Shown piece by piece: positions 9,797 to 18,898 of a DNA stretch of 64,000 nucleotides (position 1 is its first letter; each line of letters begins with the position of its first letter). The notes under the pieces were generated by a model that worked only from the letters and a program-made list of their open reading frames with translations, was not told the origin of the DNA and ran no database searches. The DNA lies in contig CAZGAH010000009.1 in the NCBI GenBank assembly GCA_964523295.1, positions 17,883-81,882 of the forward strand, given 5' to 3'. The translations under genes and the position numbers were made by a program. This stretch comes from CAZGAH01 sp964523295. Lineage in GTDB: Bacteria > Desulfobacterota > Desulfovibrionia > Desulfovibrionales > Desulfovibrionaceae.

Positions 9797-9871
9797 AGAC
9801 TGGAAGGGCAAAACATCGCCCGTATGCGACTCGTGCGTCCGGAACCCGGAACCCAACAAGGAGCTTTTCCC

Positions 9872-10918
9872 ATGTCTCTGCAACAAATTACCGTCACGGA
9901 GCACCTCCTCTACCACCAGAAGCAGAAGCGGGAGGCAACGGGCCGGTTCACGTCCTTACTCAACGATCTCATCCTGGCTGCGAAAATCGTCTCCCGGGAA
10001 GTCCGAAAAGCCGGCCTGGTCGACATCCTCGGCTTTACCGGCGACATTAATGTCCAGAATGAGCACGTGCGCAAACTCGACGAGTACGCCAACGACATCT
10101 TCATTCATCGCCTGCAGCGCTCGGGCGTGCTCTGCGCCATAGGCTCGGAAGAAAACGCCGATCTGGTCATTGTCCCGGACAAGTTCCAGCGCGGCGATTA
10201 CATTCTGATATTCGACCCGCTCGACGGCTCGTCCAATATCGACGTCAACGTCAACGTCGGCACCATCTTCTCCATCCTGCGTCGAAAAAGTCCATCCTAC
10301 CAGGAGCCGACGCTGGACGACGTGCTCCAGCAGGGAGCGGAACAAATCTGCGCCGGGTATTTCCTCTACGGCACGTCGACCATGCTCGTCTACACCACGG
10401 GCCAAGGCGTCCATGGCTTTACCATGGATCCCAGCGTCGGCGAATTCCTGCTCTCCCATCCCGATATCCGCATCCCTTCGGAAGGGAAAATTTATTCCGT
10501 CAATTCCGGCAACTGGGACTATTGGGACGAGGCAACGCGCAAGGCCCTGACCTATTTCACAGGCCGGGAAAACTCCCGCGCCCAACCATATAGCCTGCGG
10601 TATATCGGTTCTTTGGTGGCCGATTTTCACCGTACGCTATTGTATGGGGGAATTTTCATGTACCCCATGGACTACAAAAATCCCAAAAAGCCAACCGGAA
10701 AGCTCCGCTATCTTTGCGAAGCCTCTCCGCTCGCCTTCGTTGTGGAACAGGCGGGCGGGCTGGCCACCGACGGCACGCGGCGCATTCTGGATATCAAACC
10801 GCAGCAGTTGCATGAGCGGGTTCCGCTTTTTATCGGCTCGGAATACGAGGTCCGCAAGGTCACCGAAATATACCGTGAAATCGGAACGCACAGCACTGAC
10901 CCGGCGCTGGACCTGTGA
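9872..10918 (+). CDS. fbp: class I fructose-1,6-bisphosphatase
   Basis: A 348-residue cytoplasmic gluconeogenic enzyme that hydrolyses fructose 1,6-bisphosphate to fructose 6-phosphate. The metal-binding motif FDPLDGSSNIDVN and the substrate-site region YGGIFMYP are both intact, as is the GSEEN segment carrying a metal-binding glutamate. Length is normal for class I. ATG 9872 follows AACAAGGAGC; the frame is open upstream but lacks family similarity there. tsaD starts 12 bp after its stop, so the two are probably co-transcribed. Confidence 0.95.
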   Translation: MSLQQITVTEHLLYHQKQKREATGRFTSLLNDLILAAKIVSREVRKAGLVDILGFTGDINVQNEHVRKLDEYANDIFIHRLQRSGVLCAIGSEENADLVIVPDKFQRGDYILIFDPLDGSSNIDVNVNVGTIFSILRRKSPSYQEPTLDDVLQQGAEQICAGYFLYGTSTMLVYTTGQGVHGFTMDPSVGEFLLSHPDIRIPSEGKIYSVNSGNWDYWDEATRKALTYFTGRENSRAQPYSLRYIGSLVADFHRTLLYGGIFMYPMDYKNPKKPTGKLRYLCEASPLAFVVEQAGGLATDGTRRILDIKPQQLHERVPLFIGSEYEVRKVTEIYREIGTHSTDPALDL

Positions 10919-10930
10919 GCGGCGGGGATA

Positions 10931-12046
10931 GTGTCCCGACCGGCTGACAACGACCGGCGTCATGAGCTTTGCCTGGGCATCGAGACCTCGTGCGATGAAA
11001 CGGCCATGGCCCTGGTACATCATGGCCGGCTGCTGGCCGAGGTCATTGCCTCGCAGGCTGATGTACACGCGCTGTTCGGCGGCGTAGTCCCGGAGATCGC
11101 CTCACGCGAGCACTACCGCATGTTGGGGCCGTTGCTCGACACGCTGCTCGGTCAGGCCCACGTCGCACCCGGGGATATCGACGTCGTGGCCGTGGCGCGC
11201 GGCCCGGGCCTGTTGGGCAGCCTGCTGACCGGGCTGTGCTTCGCCAAGGGTTTGGCGCTTGGCCTGAACGCCACGCTCGTCGGCGTCGATCACCTTCACG
11301 CGCATCTGCTGGCGCCCGGTCTCGAGCAGGAACTGCTGTTCCCTGCGCTGGGACTGCTCGTCTCGGGCGGGCATACCCATCTCTACGTGCTGGAAGACGC
11401 CGTCACGCTGCGCCTGTTGGGACGGACGCTCGACGACGCGGCTGGCGAAGCCTTCGACAAGGTCGCCCGTACGCTGCGTCTCCCCTACCCCGGCGGCCGC
11501 TATATCGACGAACTCGGCCAGCTTGGCCGGGTAATGCCCGAGCTCTTCCCACGACCCTACATCGACAACCAGAACCTTGATTTCAGCTTCAGCGGACTTA
11601 AAACCGCGGTGGCAACGTATGTCAACGCCCATCCCGCCATGCTCCCCCCGCCCGGATGCGCTCCGCAAACCCTGCTCCAGGAGGCGGACCGCTACCCGGG
11701 ACTGGCCGACACCTGCGCCTCGTTCAACTACGCCGTCGCCGACACGCTGCGCATCAAAACGGAACGGGCCTTGCGTCAGGCACGGCATGTCCGGAGTCTC
11801 ATTGTCGCCGGAGGCGTTGCCGCCAACCGCCGCGTACGCGAGGTCATGACCGGCGTGGCCAGGGAGGCCTCCCTTACGCTGAGCATGCCCTCGCCCCGGT
11901 TCTGCACCGACAACGGCGCGATGATCGCCTGGGCCGGCGAATGCCTGTTCCGGGCCGGCCTGCACCACGACTGCGCCCTTGACGCCATACCACGAGGCCA
12001 AACCGTGCCTTTCGACTATCTTCGAGCAGCCGGACAAGCCTCCTGA
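10931..12046 (+). CDS. tsaD: tRNA N6-adenosine threonylcarbamoyltransferase TsaD
   Basis: 371 residues. Transfers threonylcarbamoyl to A37 of ANN-decoding tRNAs together with TsaB and TsaE. It has the family opening GIETSCDETAMAL, the metal-binding HxxxH as DHLHAHL, the VSGGHTHL phosphate loop, FSGLKTAV, and the C-terminal VAGGVAANRRVRE and TDNGAMIAWAG motifs. The start is GTG 10931 after GGCGGGG; the residues before GIETSC are a normal short leader. It lies in tandem with fbp and is followed by the DMT-like gene. Confidence 0.95.
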   Translation: MSRPADNDRRHELCLGIETSCDETAMALVHHGRLLAEVIASQADVHALFGGVVPEIASREHYRMLGPLLDTLLGQAHVAPGDIDVVAVARGPGLLGSLLTGLCFAKGLALGLNATLVGVDHLHAHLLAPGLEQELLFPALGLLVSGGHTHLYVLEDAVTLRLLGRTLDDAAGEAFDKVARTLRLPYPGGRYIDELGQLGRVMPELFPRPYIDNQNLDFSFSGLKTAVATYVNAHPAMLPPPGCAPQTLLQEADRYPGLADTCASFNYAVADTLRIKTERALRQARHVRSLIVAGGVAANRRVREVMTGVAREASLTLSMPSPRFCTDNGAMIAWAGECLFRAGLHHDCALDAIPRGQTVPFDYLRAAGQAS

Positions 12047-12124
12047 CCCCGGAGAGCCCTCCACCTCTTGCCCCGCAACCCGGAGAGGCGTACACAGCGT
12101 TCCGGGCAAAGGAGGCGCCTGCGC

Positions 12125-12478
12125 ATGGACAAGTTCATCCCCATCTTTTTGCTCGTCGGTTCCAATATTTTCATGACCTACGCCTGGTACGGCCATCTCA
12201 AGGATTTGAAAGGCAAGGCCGTGCTCGTGGCCATTCTGGTCAGCTGGTCGGTGGCCTTGTTGGAATATACGCTTCAGGTTCCCGCCAACCGCCTGGGTTC
12301 ACAGTACTATTCGCTGGGACAACTCAAGGTCATCCAGGAAGTCGTCACCATGGTCGTATTCGCGGTTTTCTGCACCGTCTATATGCGCGAGCGCTTGACC
12401 CTGGATTTTCTCTGGGCCTCGCTGTGTCTGGTGGGGGCCGTCTTCTTCATGTTCCGCGGCGTGGCCCAAGTGGGGTAA
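12125..12478 (+). CDS. small DMT-family membrane protein (DUF486/COG3169)
   Basis: A 117-residue inner-membrane protein with four predicted helices. The conserved N-terminus (PIFLLVGSNIFMTYAWYGHLK) and the segment VALLEYTLQVPANRLG match the DUF486 family of half-size drug/metabolite-transporter-like proteins. The start ATG 12125 follows AAAGGAGG. It lies 78 bp after tsaD in the same direction. The transported compound is unknown, and members of this family probably act as dimers. Confidence 0.8.
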   Translation: MDKFIPIFLLVGSNIFMTYAWYGHLKDLKGKAVLVAILVSWSVALLEYTLQVPANRLGSQYYSLGQLKVIQEVVTMVVFAVFCTVYMRERLTLDFLWASLCLVGAVFFMFRGVAQVG

Positions 12479-12574
12479 TGCTGCGGTTCGGGTCAAAGCA
12501 AACACGTTCGGGAATGCAACAACGCCGGACCAGGCGCGCAGAGCGCCCGCTCGCGTTGCAAGCGGAGAATCCCT

Positions 12575-13934
12575 TTACAGGTCGTCTCGATAGAACGACG
12601 CCATCGACCGCCTGGCCTCGTCCTGACTCTCGCGCCGCAGTTCGCTGAATTCGGCATAATGGTCCAGCAGCAGGGTTATGGCCTGGCCATCGAGGCGCCC
12701 CGAAGCAGCCTGCTGGCGCAAGAGATCCGTGGCCTCGCGCCGGTTCATGCCGGCGCGGTAGGGGCGGTCTTCGGTAATGGCCGTGAACACGTCGGCTATG
12801 GCCACCAGCCTCGCGCCCTGGTCGATTTCGGACTCTCGCAGGCCAAAGGGATAGCCGCTGCCGTCAAGGCGCTCGTGATGCAGCGCGCCCCAGCTCGCCA
12901 CCAGAGCCAACCCGGGAATAGAGGCCAGGATTTCGTAGCTGACCGCGGCGTGATTGCGCATGACGGTAAACTCGGCCTCCGTGAGCGCGGCAGGCTTTTC
13001 GATCAGCTCTGCCGGCACGGCCAGCTTGCCGAGGTCGTGCAGATCGCCGGCCAGGCGTATCAATTTCAGCTCATGATCCGAGAAACCGGCCAGCCTGGCC
13101 AAATGCACGGCCGTGGCCGCGACGCCGCAGGAATGCATGGCCGTAAAGCGGCTGCGGAAGTCGATGATGTGCGCGAACACCGTGGAAAAGGCGAAGACCT
13201 CGGGCAGGCCCAGGCTCTCGTCCAGCAGACAGGCGGGAGCCAGGAGACGCAGATTCCTCGCCGGTTCGACCGCTCCTGCCCAGAAATCGTCCTGCCGGGC
13301 CAGCTCAAAAAAGGCGTCCAGATAGTCGGGCTTGAACGTCCCGACCGGCGCCCTGCGCAAATGCTCGCCTATCCGCTCCACCTGAGACGCCAGCGGCCGG
13401 GCGCGATCGATGAGCGCGTCGACCCGATCCGCCAGACAGAGCAGATTGGCCTCCGGCAGCCAGGGCACGGCCAGTTCCGGCAACTGGGCATAGGGGGTAT
13501 GGTGATGCCGCACCAGTGCGGCCGCGCGTTCGAAGCGGGAGCAGGTCCGCAGCAAACGGTAGCCATACTCCGCGTGGGCCAGGCTCTCCGTCTCGAACTG
13601 AAGGGCGTCGAGACGACTACCCAAGGTAAAGGCGCCGACGTCGTGCAGCAGCGTGCCGCGCGAGAGCTTGCCGAGGATCGCGGTCAGNNNNNNNNNNGAC
13701 GTCGTGCAGCAGCCCGGCAAGCAGATGATCGGCCTGCTCCTGCGGCGTATATCCCAGCTGACGCGACAGCGCGGCCGCGACATAGGCAACGCGCGCGTGG
13801 TGATCGACCACGGCCGGACTGATGAGGTCCATGGCCCGGGAAAGACCGCTGACCATGTCGAGCAGCAGAAGCGACGACGACCCGGGTGCGTCGTTCAACG
13901 TATCGGTCGCAGTAACTGCTATAGGCGTATGCAT
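12575..13934 (-). CDS. HD-GYP domain protein (probable cyclic-di-GMP phosphodiesterase)
   Basis: Roughly 450 residues. The C-terminal half carries an HD-GYP catalytic domain with LHDLGKL (HD) and HHERLDGSGYP (GYP), which in this family hydrolyses c-di-GMP. The N-terminal half has a second HD-like region (HHARVAYVAAALSRQLGY, then GLLHDV). The 10-N join at 13688-13697 interrupts that half, and the LLHDV motif appears on both sides of it, encoded by the same 15-bp sequence. Either a local duplication or a misassembly is present there. The start MHTPIAVTATD at 13934 is the only good N-terminus. No membrane segment is seen, so it is probably cytoplasmic. It ends the minus-strand gene run that begins with the YmdB-like gene. 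Confidence 0.8.
13688..13697. other. 10-N assembly join within the HD-GYP gene, flanked by a 15-bp repeat
   Basis: Ten N. GACGTCGTGCAGCAG occurs immediately to the right (13698-13712) and again to the left (13637-13651). If the N were deleted with no overlap, the reading frame would stay open. Confidence 0.85.
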
Positions 13935-14075
13935 GATCCGGCGGCCTCGTTGAAATCCGGTTCAGTCAGTCCTGAAAACACCGTTCCCGTCAACTGTCTC
14001 GCATCCGTTCCGCCCGCGCCCGGGCTGTGTGGGTCAGAGAAAGAAGACCACGGCCGGAAATGGCACCCGACGAGG

Positions 14076-14474
14076 TTACCCCATCGAATCAGAGGGATTC
14101 GGGCTGCCCTTGGCGATCATGCTTACCGACCCATCCAGCCGGGCGCCCTCTTCGACTTCGAGGGCCTTGCTGCTCAGTTCGCCGCTGAATTGTCCAGTGC
14201 GCTGAATGGTGGTTCTGGCCGCCTCGATCCGTCCCTCGACCCGGCCGCTGCACAGCACGCGCCCCACACGGAACTCCCCATTCAGCCGGCCCGACTCCGC
14301 CACAACGAGCGTGCCGTCGGAAATGATTTCGCCCTCGAAAGCACCGGCAATCTGAGCGAAGCCCGAGAACTCGAACCGCCCGACAAAACTGGTTCCCTCG
14401 CCGAGATATGCCGTGATCTGGCTGATGTTCTCCAACTTTCCCGCGCCGTTCTCTTTACGTTTTTTGCCGAACAC
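14076..14474 (-). CDS. bactofilin (polymer-forming cytoskeletal protein)
   Basis: 132 residues, typical of bactofilins. The central 90 residues are a run of short beta-strand repeats rich in Gly, Ile and Val (TSFVGRFEFSGFAQIAG, GRLNGEFRVGRVLCSGRVEG) that form the beta-helix, with short polar ends. Bactofilins polymerise without nucleotide and act in cell shape, stalk formation or polar localisation. The start is GTG 14474, 9 nt after AAAGGAG. It follows tyrS by 102 bp, with a hairpin in between, and may be read from the same transcript. Confidence 0.85.
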   Translation of the reverse strand: MFGKKRKENGAGKLENISQITAYLGEGTSFVGRFEFSGFAQIAGAFEGEIISDGTLVVAESGRLNGEFRVGRVLCSGRVEGRIEAARTTIQRTGQFSGELSSKALEVEEGARLDGSVSMIAKGSPNPSDSMG

Positions 14475-14576
14475 GCTGCACGACTCCTTTGCCCGTCAGG
14501 ACAGCTGAACCATCTGGCGCGCAGACGATGCAGGAAGCGCGCGCCTGCGCTTCCGCTAACAGGTCGTTAAACGATA

Positions 14577-15773
14577 TCAGGGACGCACCTTGAGTCGGAG
14601 AAAACGCTTTTTACCGAGCTTGATGACATACTCGCCCGCTGGAAGCGGGGTTTCCGCGTCGTCGCAACGCTGACCATCGACGGTCAAGGCGGCCTGACGA
14701 ATCAGCCGCCTAGCCTCGCCGCGCGACGGCACCAGCCCCGCGTCGGTCAGAAATGCAAGAGGACGGCTGGCGTCACCGGCGGCCACCTCCGCGCAGGGCA
14801 TGACCTCGGGGGCTCCACCGCGGGCAAAGACCTGATTGAAGGACTCGCGCGCCGCGACGGCGGCGTCGCGACCGTGGTAGCGGGCCACAAGCTCCATGGC
14901 CAGCTCTTCCTTGACGGTTTTCGGATGCCGTGCTCCGTTCTCCACGCCGGCCCGGGCCGCGTTGATATCGTTCAGGCTCTTGTCCGAAAGCAGCTCGTAA
15001 TAGCGCCACATCAGCGCGTCGGATACGGACATGAGCTTGCCGAACATGTCGGGCGCCGCGTCCTCGATGCCGACGTAGTTGCCCAGGGATTTGCTCATCT
15101 TGTTGACGCCGTCCAGACCTTCCAGGATGGGCATGGTCAGAATGCACTGGGTCGGCTGGCCGTACTGGGCTTGAAGGGTCCGGCCCATGAGCAGGTTGAA
15201 TTTCTGGTCCGTACCGCCGAGTTCGACGTCGGCACGCAGTGCCACGGAGTCGTAGCCCTGCACCAGGGGATAGAGAAATTCATGAATGGCGATAGGCCGG
15301 TTCTCGCGGTAGCGCTTGTGGAAATCGTCGCGTTCGAGCATCCGGGCCACGGTGTACCGGGAGCACAAGGCCACGAAGTCCGCGGCCGAAAAGGCGTCCA
15401 TCCAGTGCGAATTGAAGGCCACTTCGGTCTTTTCCGGGTCCAGGAGCTTGAAAATCTGGCGTTTGTAGGTCTCGGCATTGGCGAGCACCTGCTCCCGCGT
15501 CAATGGAGGGCGGGTGTCGTTCTTGCCGGTGGGGTCGCCGATCATGCCGGTGAAGTCGCCGATCAGGAAGATCACCGTATGTCCCAACTGCTGGAACTGC
15601 CGGAGTTTGTGGACCAGTACCGTGTGCCCCAGATGCAGATCCGGCGCCGTGGGGTCGAACCCGGCCTTTACGCGCAGCGGTCGCCCGCTTCCCAGCTTCT
15701 TCTTTAGTTCATCCAGGCTGATGATCTCGGCCGCGCCACGCTCGATGATCGTCAGTTGTTCTGCAATATCCAT
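14577..15773 (-). CDS. tyrS: tyrosyl-tRNA synthetase
   Basis: 398 residues; charges tRNA-Tyr. It is a class I synthetase with the HIGH-type motif in DLHLGHTVL, the KMSKS motif in NKMSKSLGN, and a C-terminal S4-like RNA-binding domain (VPSRGEARRLIRQ through GEYVIKLGKKRF). The VELGGTDQKFN segment is typical of the bacterial TyrRS branch that uses HLGH. ATG 15773 begins MDIAEQLTIIERG, a normal N-terminus. It is part of a minus-strand series downstream of the coiled-coil lipoprotein. Confidence 0.95.
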   Translation of the reverse strand: MDIAEQLTIIERGAAEIISLDELKKKLGSGRPLRVKAGFDPTAPDLHLGHTVLVHKLRQFQQLGHTVIFLIGDFTGMIGDPTGKNDTRPPLTREQVLANAETYKRQIFKLLDPEKTEVAFNSHWMDAFSAADFVALCSRYTVARMLERDDFHKRYRENRPIAIHEFLYPLVQGYDSVALRADVELGGTDQKFNLLMGRTLQAQYGQPTQCILTMPILEGLDGVNKMSKSLGNYVGIEDAAPDMFGKLMSVSDALMWRYYELLSDKSLNDINAARAGVENGARHPKTVKEELAMELVARYHGRDAAVAARESFNQVFARGGAPEVMPCAEVAAGDASRPLAFLTDAGLVPSRGEARRLIRQAALTVDGQRCDDAETPLPAGEYVIKLGKKRFLRLKVRP

Positions 15774-15899
15774 AGCTTTTCCTGTTGCCCGGCAGCCGTG
15801 GCCACGCCTTCGTGTCCGCCAGCGCCCTCGTCTGCGACGCCGTCTACCCCTGTCAGGGGCGCCCGTCCGTCGCGCAGCCGTGTCGGAAACGCCGGTGCG

Positions 15900-16295
15900 T
15901 CAGCGTGTCGACATGCCGGCATCCTTGAGCCGGCGTTCGAACAGATTGTGTTCTTCGACTGCCCGTTTATACTTCTGATTCACCTTTTCCAATTCGCTTT
16001 TCACCGCCGCGCAATCCTTTTTTCCGCCGTCGGAGGACTCGCCCTCGGCCTTGGTCTGGCAGGCGTCCCGCTCCTTGACGACAAGGGCCAACGATTCGTT
16101 GACCGCGGCAAAGTCGCTCTCTTTTTTCTCCAGCGCCCGCGTGAGTTCTTCATTCCGGGTCTGCAGGGACTTGAGTTCGGTCTCCTTGGCTTCCAGCTGT
16201 CGCCGTGTTTCCTCTTTGTCGCGGCCCGAGCCGCAACCCACGGTCATGAACACGATCGCTACCGTCAGCCAGAGTATCAGTGTCCGCCAATGCAT
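15900..16295 (-). CDS. coiled-coil lipoprotein, unknown function
   Basis: 131 residues. An N-terminal hydrophobic segment (LILWLTVAIVFMTVGC) is followed by Cys 22 or so. The lipobox TVGC is atypical at -3, so lipidation is likely but not certain. The rest is a long charged heptad-rich coiled coil (KEETRRQLEAKETELKSLQ, then NEELTRALEKKES and ELEKVNQKYKRAVEEHN). The start was placed at ATG 16295 because GAGGAGG lies 6 nt upstream; the in-frame ATG two codons earlier abuts that site. It is sandwiched between the YmdB-like gene and tyrS. Probably a periplasmic structural protein. Confidence 0.7.
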   Translation of the reverse strand: MHWRTLILWLTVAIVFMTVGCGSGRDKEETRRQLEAKETELKSLQTRNEELTRALEKKESDFAAVNESLALVVKERDACQTKAEGESSDGGKKDCAAVKSELEKVNQKYKRAVEEHNLFERRLKDAGMSTR

Positions 16296-16323
16296 AGTCA
16301 TCCTCCTCGCAAGGACCACAGGA

Positions 16324-17168
16324 TCAGGAGCCAGCCTCGAAGCGATCCGTTCCGCCCGAGACCTCGTCCGGAACGGAACGAACGGCCTCGTTGAATACCC
16401 GGACAGCCCCGGCCCGCCCTGTAGCCGAATCGACATCCAACACGACGCCCTGCAGACAGGCCTCACCCTCGGCCGGGACGAAGCGAGTCGGCAGTTTGGT
16501 CAAAAAACGCCGCACGATCCCGGCCGCTTCCATCCCCAGAACCGAATCCACGACACCGCACATGCCCGCGTCGGTAATGGCCGCCGTACCGCCGGACAAA
16601 ATCCGGGCGTCGTTGGTCTGAACGTGCGTATGCGTGCCAAAAACAGCGCTTACCTTGCCATCGAGCCAATAGGCAAGGGCAATTTTCTCCGACGTAGCCT
16701 CGGCATGAAAATCGACCAGCCGGATGAAGACTTCCGCGGGAAGCCCGGCCAGCAGACTTTCCGCCGCGCGAAACGGACACTCCACGGGTTCCATCCAGGT
16801 CCGGCCCAACAGATTGAGCACGGCAAAGGACCCGCCGCCAGCTAAATCGTACAACCCCACGCCATGACCCGGCGCTCCGGGCGGATAATTCGCCGGCCGC
16901 AGCAGCCTCGGTTCCACGCCGATATAGNNNNNNNNNNGTCGTACAGCTCCTTGTGCTTCCAGATATGATTGCCGGAAGTCAGCACATCGACGCCCGCGTC
17001 GAGCAACTCGCGCGCGGCCTTGATCGTCAGTCCCAGACCTCCGGCGGCGTTCTCGGCGTTGGCCACCACGATGTCCAGGCCAAGCGCGTCGCGTATGCCC
17101 GCGAGCCGTTCCCGTACGGCGCGCCGCCCGGATCGGGCGACGATGTCGCCCAGAAACAACACTCTCAT
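16324..17168 (-). CDS. YmdB/TIGR00282-family metallophosphoesterase
   Basis: About 280 residues. The metal-site motifs are present in order: FLGDIVARSGRRAV, ANAENAAGGLGL, SGNHIWKHKE, VDFHAEATSEK and FGTHTHVQTND. Members hydrolyse 2',3'-cyclic nucleotides, including cyclic AMP isomers, and influence biofilm or RNA turnover in Firmicutes. A 10-N join at 16928-16937 interrupts it, but joining the flanks with a one-base overlap gives KELYDYIGVEPRLLRPANYP, which fits the family without any missing residue, so the gene is probably intact. ATG 17168 opens directly with MRVLFLGDIV. It is first in the minus-strand run toward tyrS. Confidence 0.85.
16928..16937. other. 10-N assembly join within the YmdB-like gene
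   Basis: Ten N between codons that fit together when one base is shared by both flanks, indicating a contig junction rather than lost coding sequence. Confidence 0.85.
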
Positions 17169-17381
17169 GTCCGATTCTCCACCGCAGCCGTGAAATGCGA
17201 CCGCAGACATCGCCAAGGTATGCGATTGGTGGATGAAGTCAAGCCGCTTCGACGCGGAATACCCCTGTTCCCCTTGGCACCAGGCTCCATCAATGACCAT
17301 ACCACGACACAGCGTCGAAATGAATCCCCGCGTCCGTCGCCAGACAACGCCGACGGCAGAAAAAAAATGTGCGGAAAAAGC

Positions 17382-17410
17382 TTGCCAAAGCGGTGATGAT
17401 CGGCTAGCAG
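17382..17410 (+). promoter_or_regulatory. possible tRNA-Ser promoter
   Basis: TTGCCA (17382-17387), a 17-bp spacer and a weak -10 TAGCAG (17405-17410). The implied start lies 5-8 nt before the tRNA, as usual for stable RNA genes. Confidence 0.4.
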
Positions 17411-17420
17411 TGTCGCTTCC

Positions 17421-17513
<93 letters not shown>

Positions 17514-17543
17514 TGACGACCCCCTGTGTCAACAGGTATTATG

Positions 17544-17575
17544 AAACCCGGGTTCATTGAATGAACCCGGGTTTT
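17544..17575 (+). terminator. terminator after tRNA-Ser
   Basis: A 14-bp perfect stem (AAACCCGGGTTCAT / ATGAACCCGGGTTT, 3-nt loop) whose 3' arm ends in TTTT. The symmetric A/T ends mean it could also stop transcription in the opposite direction, downstream of the GNAT-like gene. Confidence 0.8.
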
Positions 17576-17627
17576 CCTGTCTGACACCCCTGCCAGGATG
17601 CCCCCTCGAACTCTGGTGGAAGTACTG

Positions 17628-18626
17628 TTACCCTTCCCGTTCGCGCCGTATCGTTGCCAGCAGAGCCTTGGCCGACGCAGAATGAAGGGCAACGGACGCG
17701 GAGGCAGCCGTTCCGGACGGCTTTTGCAGCAGAAGGCCGTCGGTGTCGAACCAGCGGGGGACCAGGCCGCCGAAGACGAATCCCGACTCCCGAAACACGG
17801 CCGTCGCGGCCGGGCAATACGGGTCGCCCAGATTCAGAAAGGCCTGCACCAGCGCGCATCCCCGGGACCCGGCATCGGCCTCGGCCCGGGCGAGGCAGGC
17901 CGACAGGTCCGCACCCGGATGCAGCAGCGTGAGCCGCAGCACTCCCGCCGAGTGAAACAGCTCGCCATGCATGTGCGTCGGCGACGTAGCCAGGGAGGAA
18001 GGCGCTTCGTCGGCCAGTTCCCGATCCAGGCCCGCCCCAGCGGCAATGTCGGCCAGAAGCGTCCGATAGGGTAACGGCGCATAAAGCCTGTGCGCACGGT
18101 CCCGAAATTTCAGCGACACCAGCAGACAGGCCACCCGCCCGGCTCCGTCGCCCGGCAGAAGGTCCAGGGCCAGCCCGGTCTCGCGGAAGTTCAACACATT
18201 GATGATCTGCTGCATCACCGTATGCGAGCACACCGCCTCGCCGTAGATCACGTCCAGATTAAGCCTGGGGGGCAATACGTCGATCAGATGCGTGAAGAGG
18301 TGAAACAGGACGAAGCTGCGCCGCCAGTCCGGATGGACCATGCCCTGGCCGCATTCCCAGAGCCCTGCATAGGGCGCTGACGTGCGGAACAGGGCCATCT
18401 GCCCCGCTATGCTTCCATCCGGGCACCGGGCCACGACGGGATACAGCCGGCCCTGCCGGTGCTGCTCCACAATATGTTCGGGAGAGCTGGCCGTACTCAG
18501 GGGATAATTCGATCCATACACCGCGCTGAAGAGCGCGCTCATCCCCGGCGCATCGTCGGGCCTGAACAGGTCGACGACGTACCCTTTTGCGCCGGATCCG
18601 GAAGCGACGGAAGCATCCGGAGACAT
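17628..18626 (-). CDS. GNAT-like acyltransferase domain protein
   Basis: 332 residues, cytoplasmic. The N-terminal half resembles a GNAT fold: DLFRPDDAPGMSALFSAVYG, then GSIAGQMALFRTS, GQGMVHPDWRRSFVLFHLFTHLI in the acyl-CoA-loop position, and VCSHTVMQQIINVLNFRETG. The C-terminal half (GLVPRWFDTDGLLLQK near the end) could be a second, degenerate GNAT unit. ATG 18626 overlaps the stop of the carrier-protein gene by one base (TGATG), so translation is coupled. In this operon it may move an acyl group from the carrier protein to an amine or other acceptor; that is inference, and the family call itself rests on weak motifs. Confidence 0.55.
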   Translation of the reverse strand: MSPDASVASGSGAKGYVVDLFRPDDAPGMSALFSAVYGSNYPLSTASSPEHIVEQHRQGRLYPVVARCPDGSIAGQMALFRTSAPYAGLWECGQGMVHPDWRRSFVLFHLFTHLIDVLPPRLNLDVIYGEAVCSHTVMQQIINVLNFRETGLALDLLPGDGAGRVACLLVSLKFRDRAHRLYAPLPYRTLLADIAAGAGLDRELADEAPSSLATSPTHMHGELFHSAGVLRLTLLHPGADLSACLARAEADAGSRGCALVQAFLNLGDPYCPAATAVFRESGFVFGGLVPRWFDTDGLLLQKPSGTAASASVALHSASAKALLATIRREREG

Positions 18627-18871
18627 CAATCTGTCCCGAGCCTGTTGTTCAGCATGACCACGACGTCTTCCACGGTGCGCAGCGTCAGCCCTTCCTCGAC
18701 CGTGAGCTGGATGCCGTAGGCGTGCTGCAATCCCATGGCCACGAGCGTCAACGCCAGCGAATCCACTCCCTGCATGGCCATAGACGCCGCAGGATCGAGC
18801 CGGTCCACGAGTTCGGCCGGCACTGCGTACGTACGCATAAGATTGAGGACGTCATCGACAGTGACCGCCAT
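18626..18871 (-). CDS. acyl carrier protein (ligase operon)
   Basis: 81 residues. The phosphopantetheine attachment site is S38 in QGVDSLAL, in the usual four-helix carrier fold (helix 2 begins at the DSL motif; VEEGLTLRTVEDVV matches helix 3). It is divergent from the housekeeping AcpP type, which normally has GADSLD. It sits between an adenylate-forming ligase and a GNAT-like protein with minimal spacing, so it is a pathway-specific carrier, probably loaded by the ligase. Confidence 0.85.
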   Translation of the reverse strand: MAVTVDDVLNLMRTYAVPAELVDRLDPAASMAMQGVDSLALTLVAMGLQHAYGIQLTVEEGLTLRTVEDVVVMLNNRLGTD

Positions 18872-18898
18872 GGCGACTCCTCTCAGGGGCAGGTTTTC

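Larger units (their letters stand above)
9286..9871. other. 586-bp intergenic region with a palindrome, an orphan terminator and the fbp promoter
   Basis: Between the membrane peptide and fbp. It contains a 16-bp perfect palindrome (9411-9426), a strong minus-strand terminator (9481-9511) with no obvious gene feeding it, and a weak plus-strand promoter candidate before fbp. A minus-strand open frame (9764 to 9438) runs straight through the terminator and is therefore doubtful. Confidence 0.6.
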
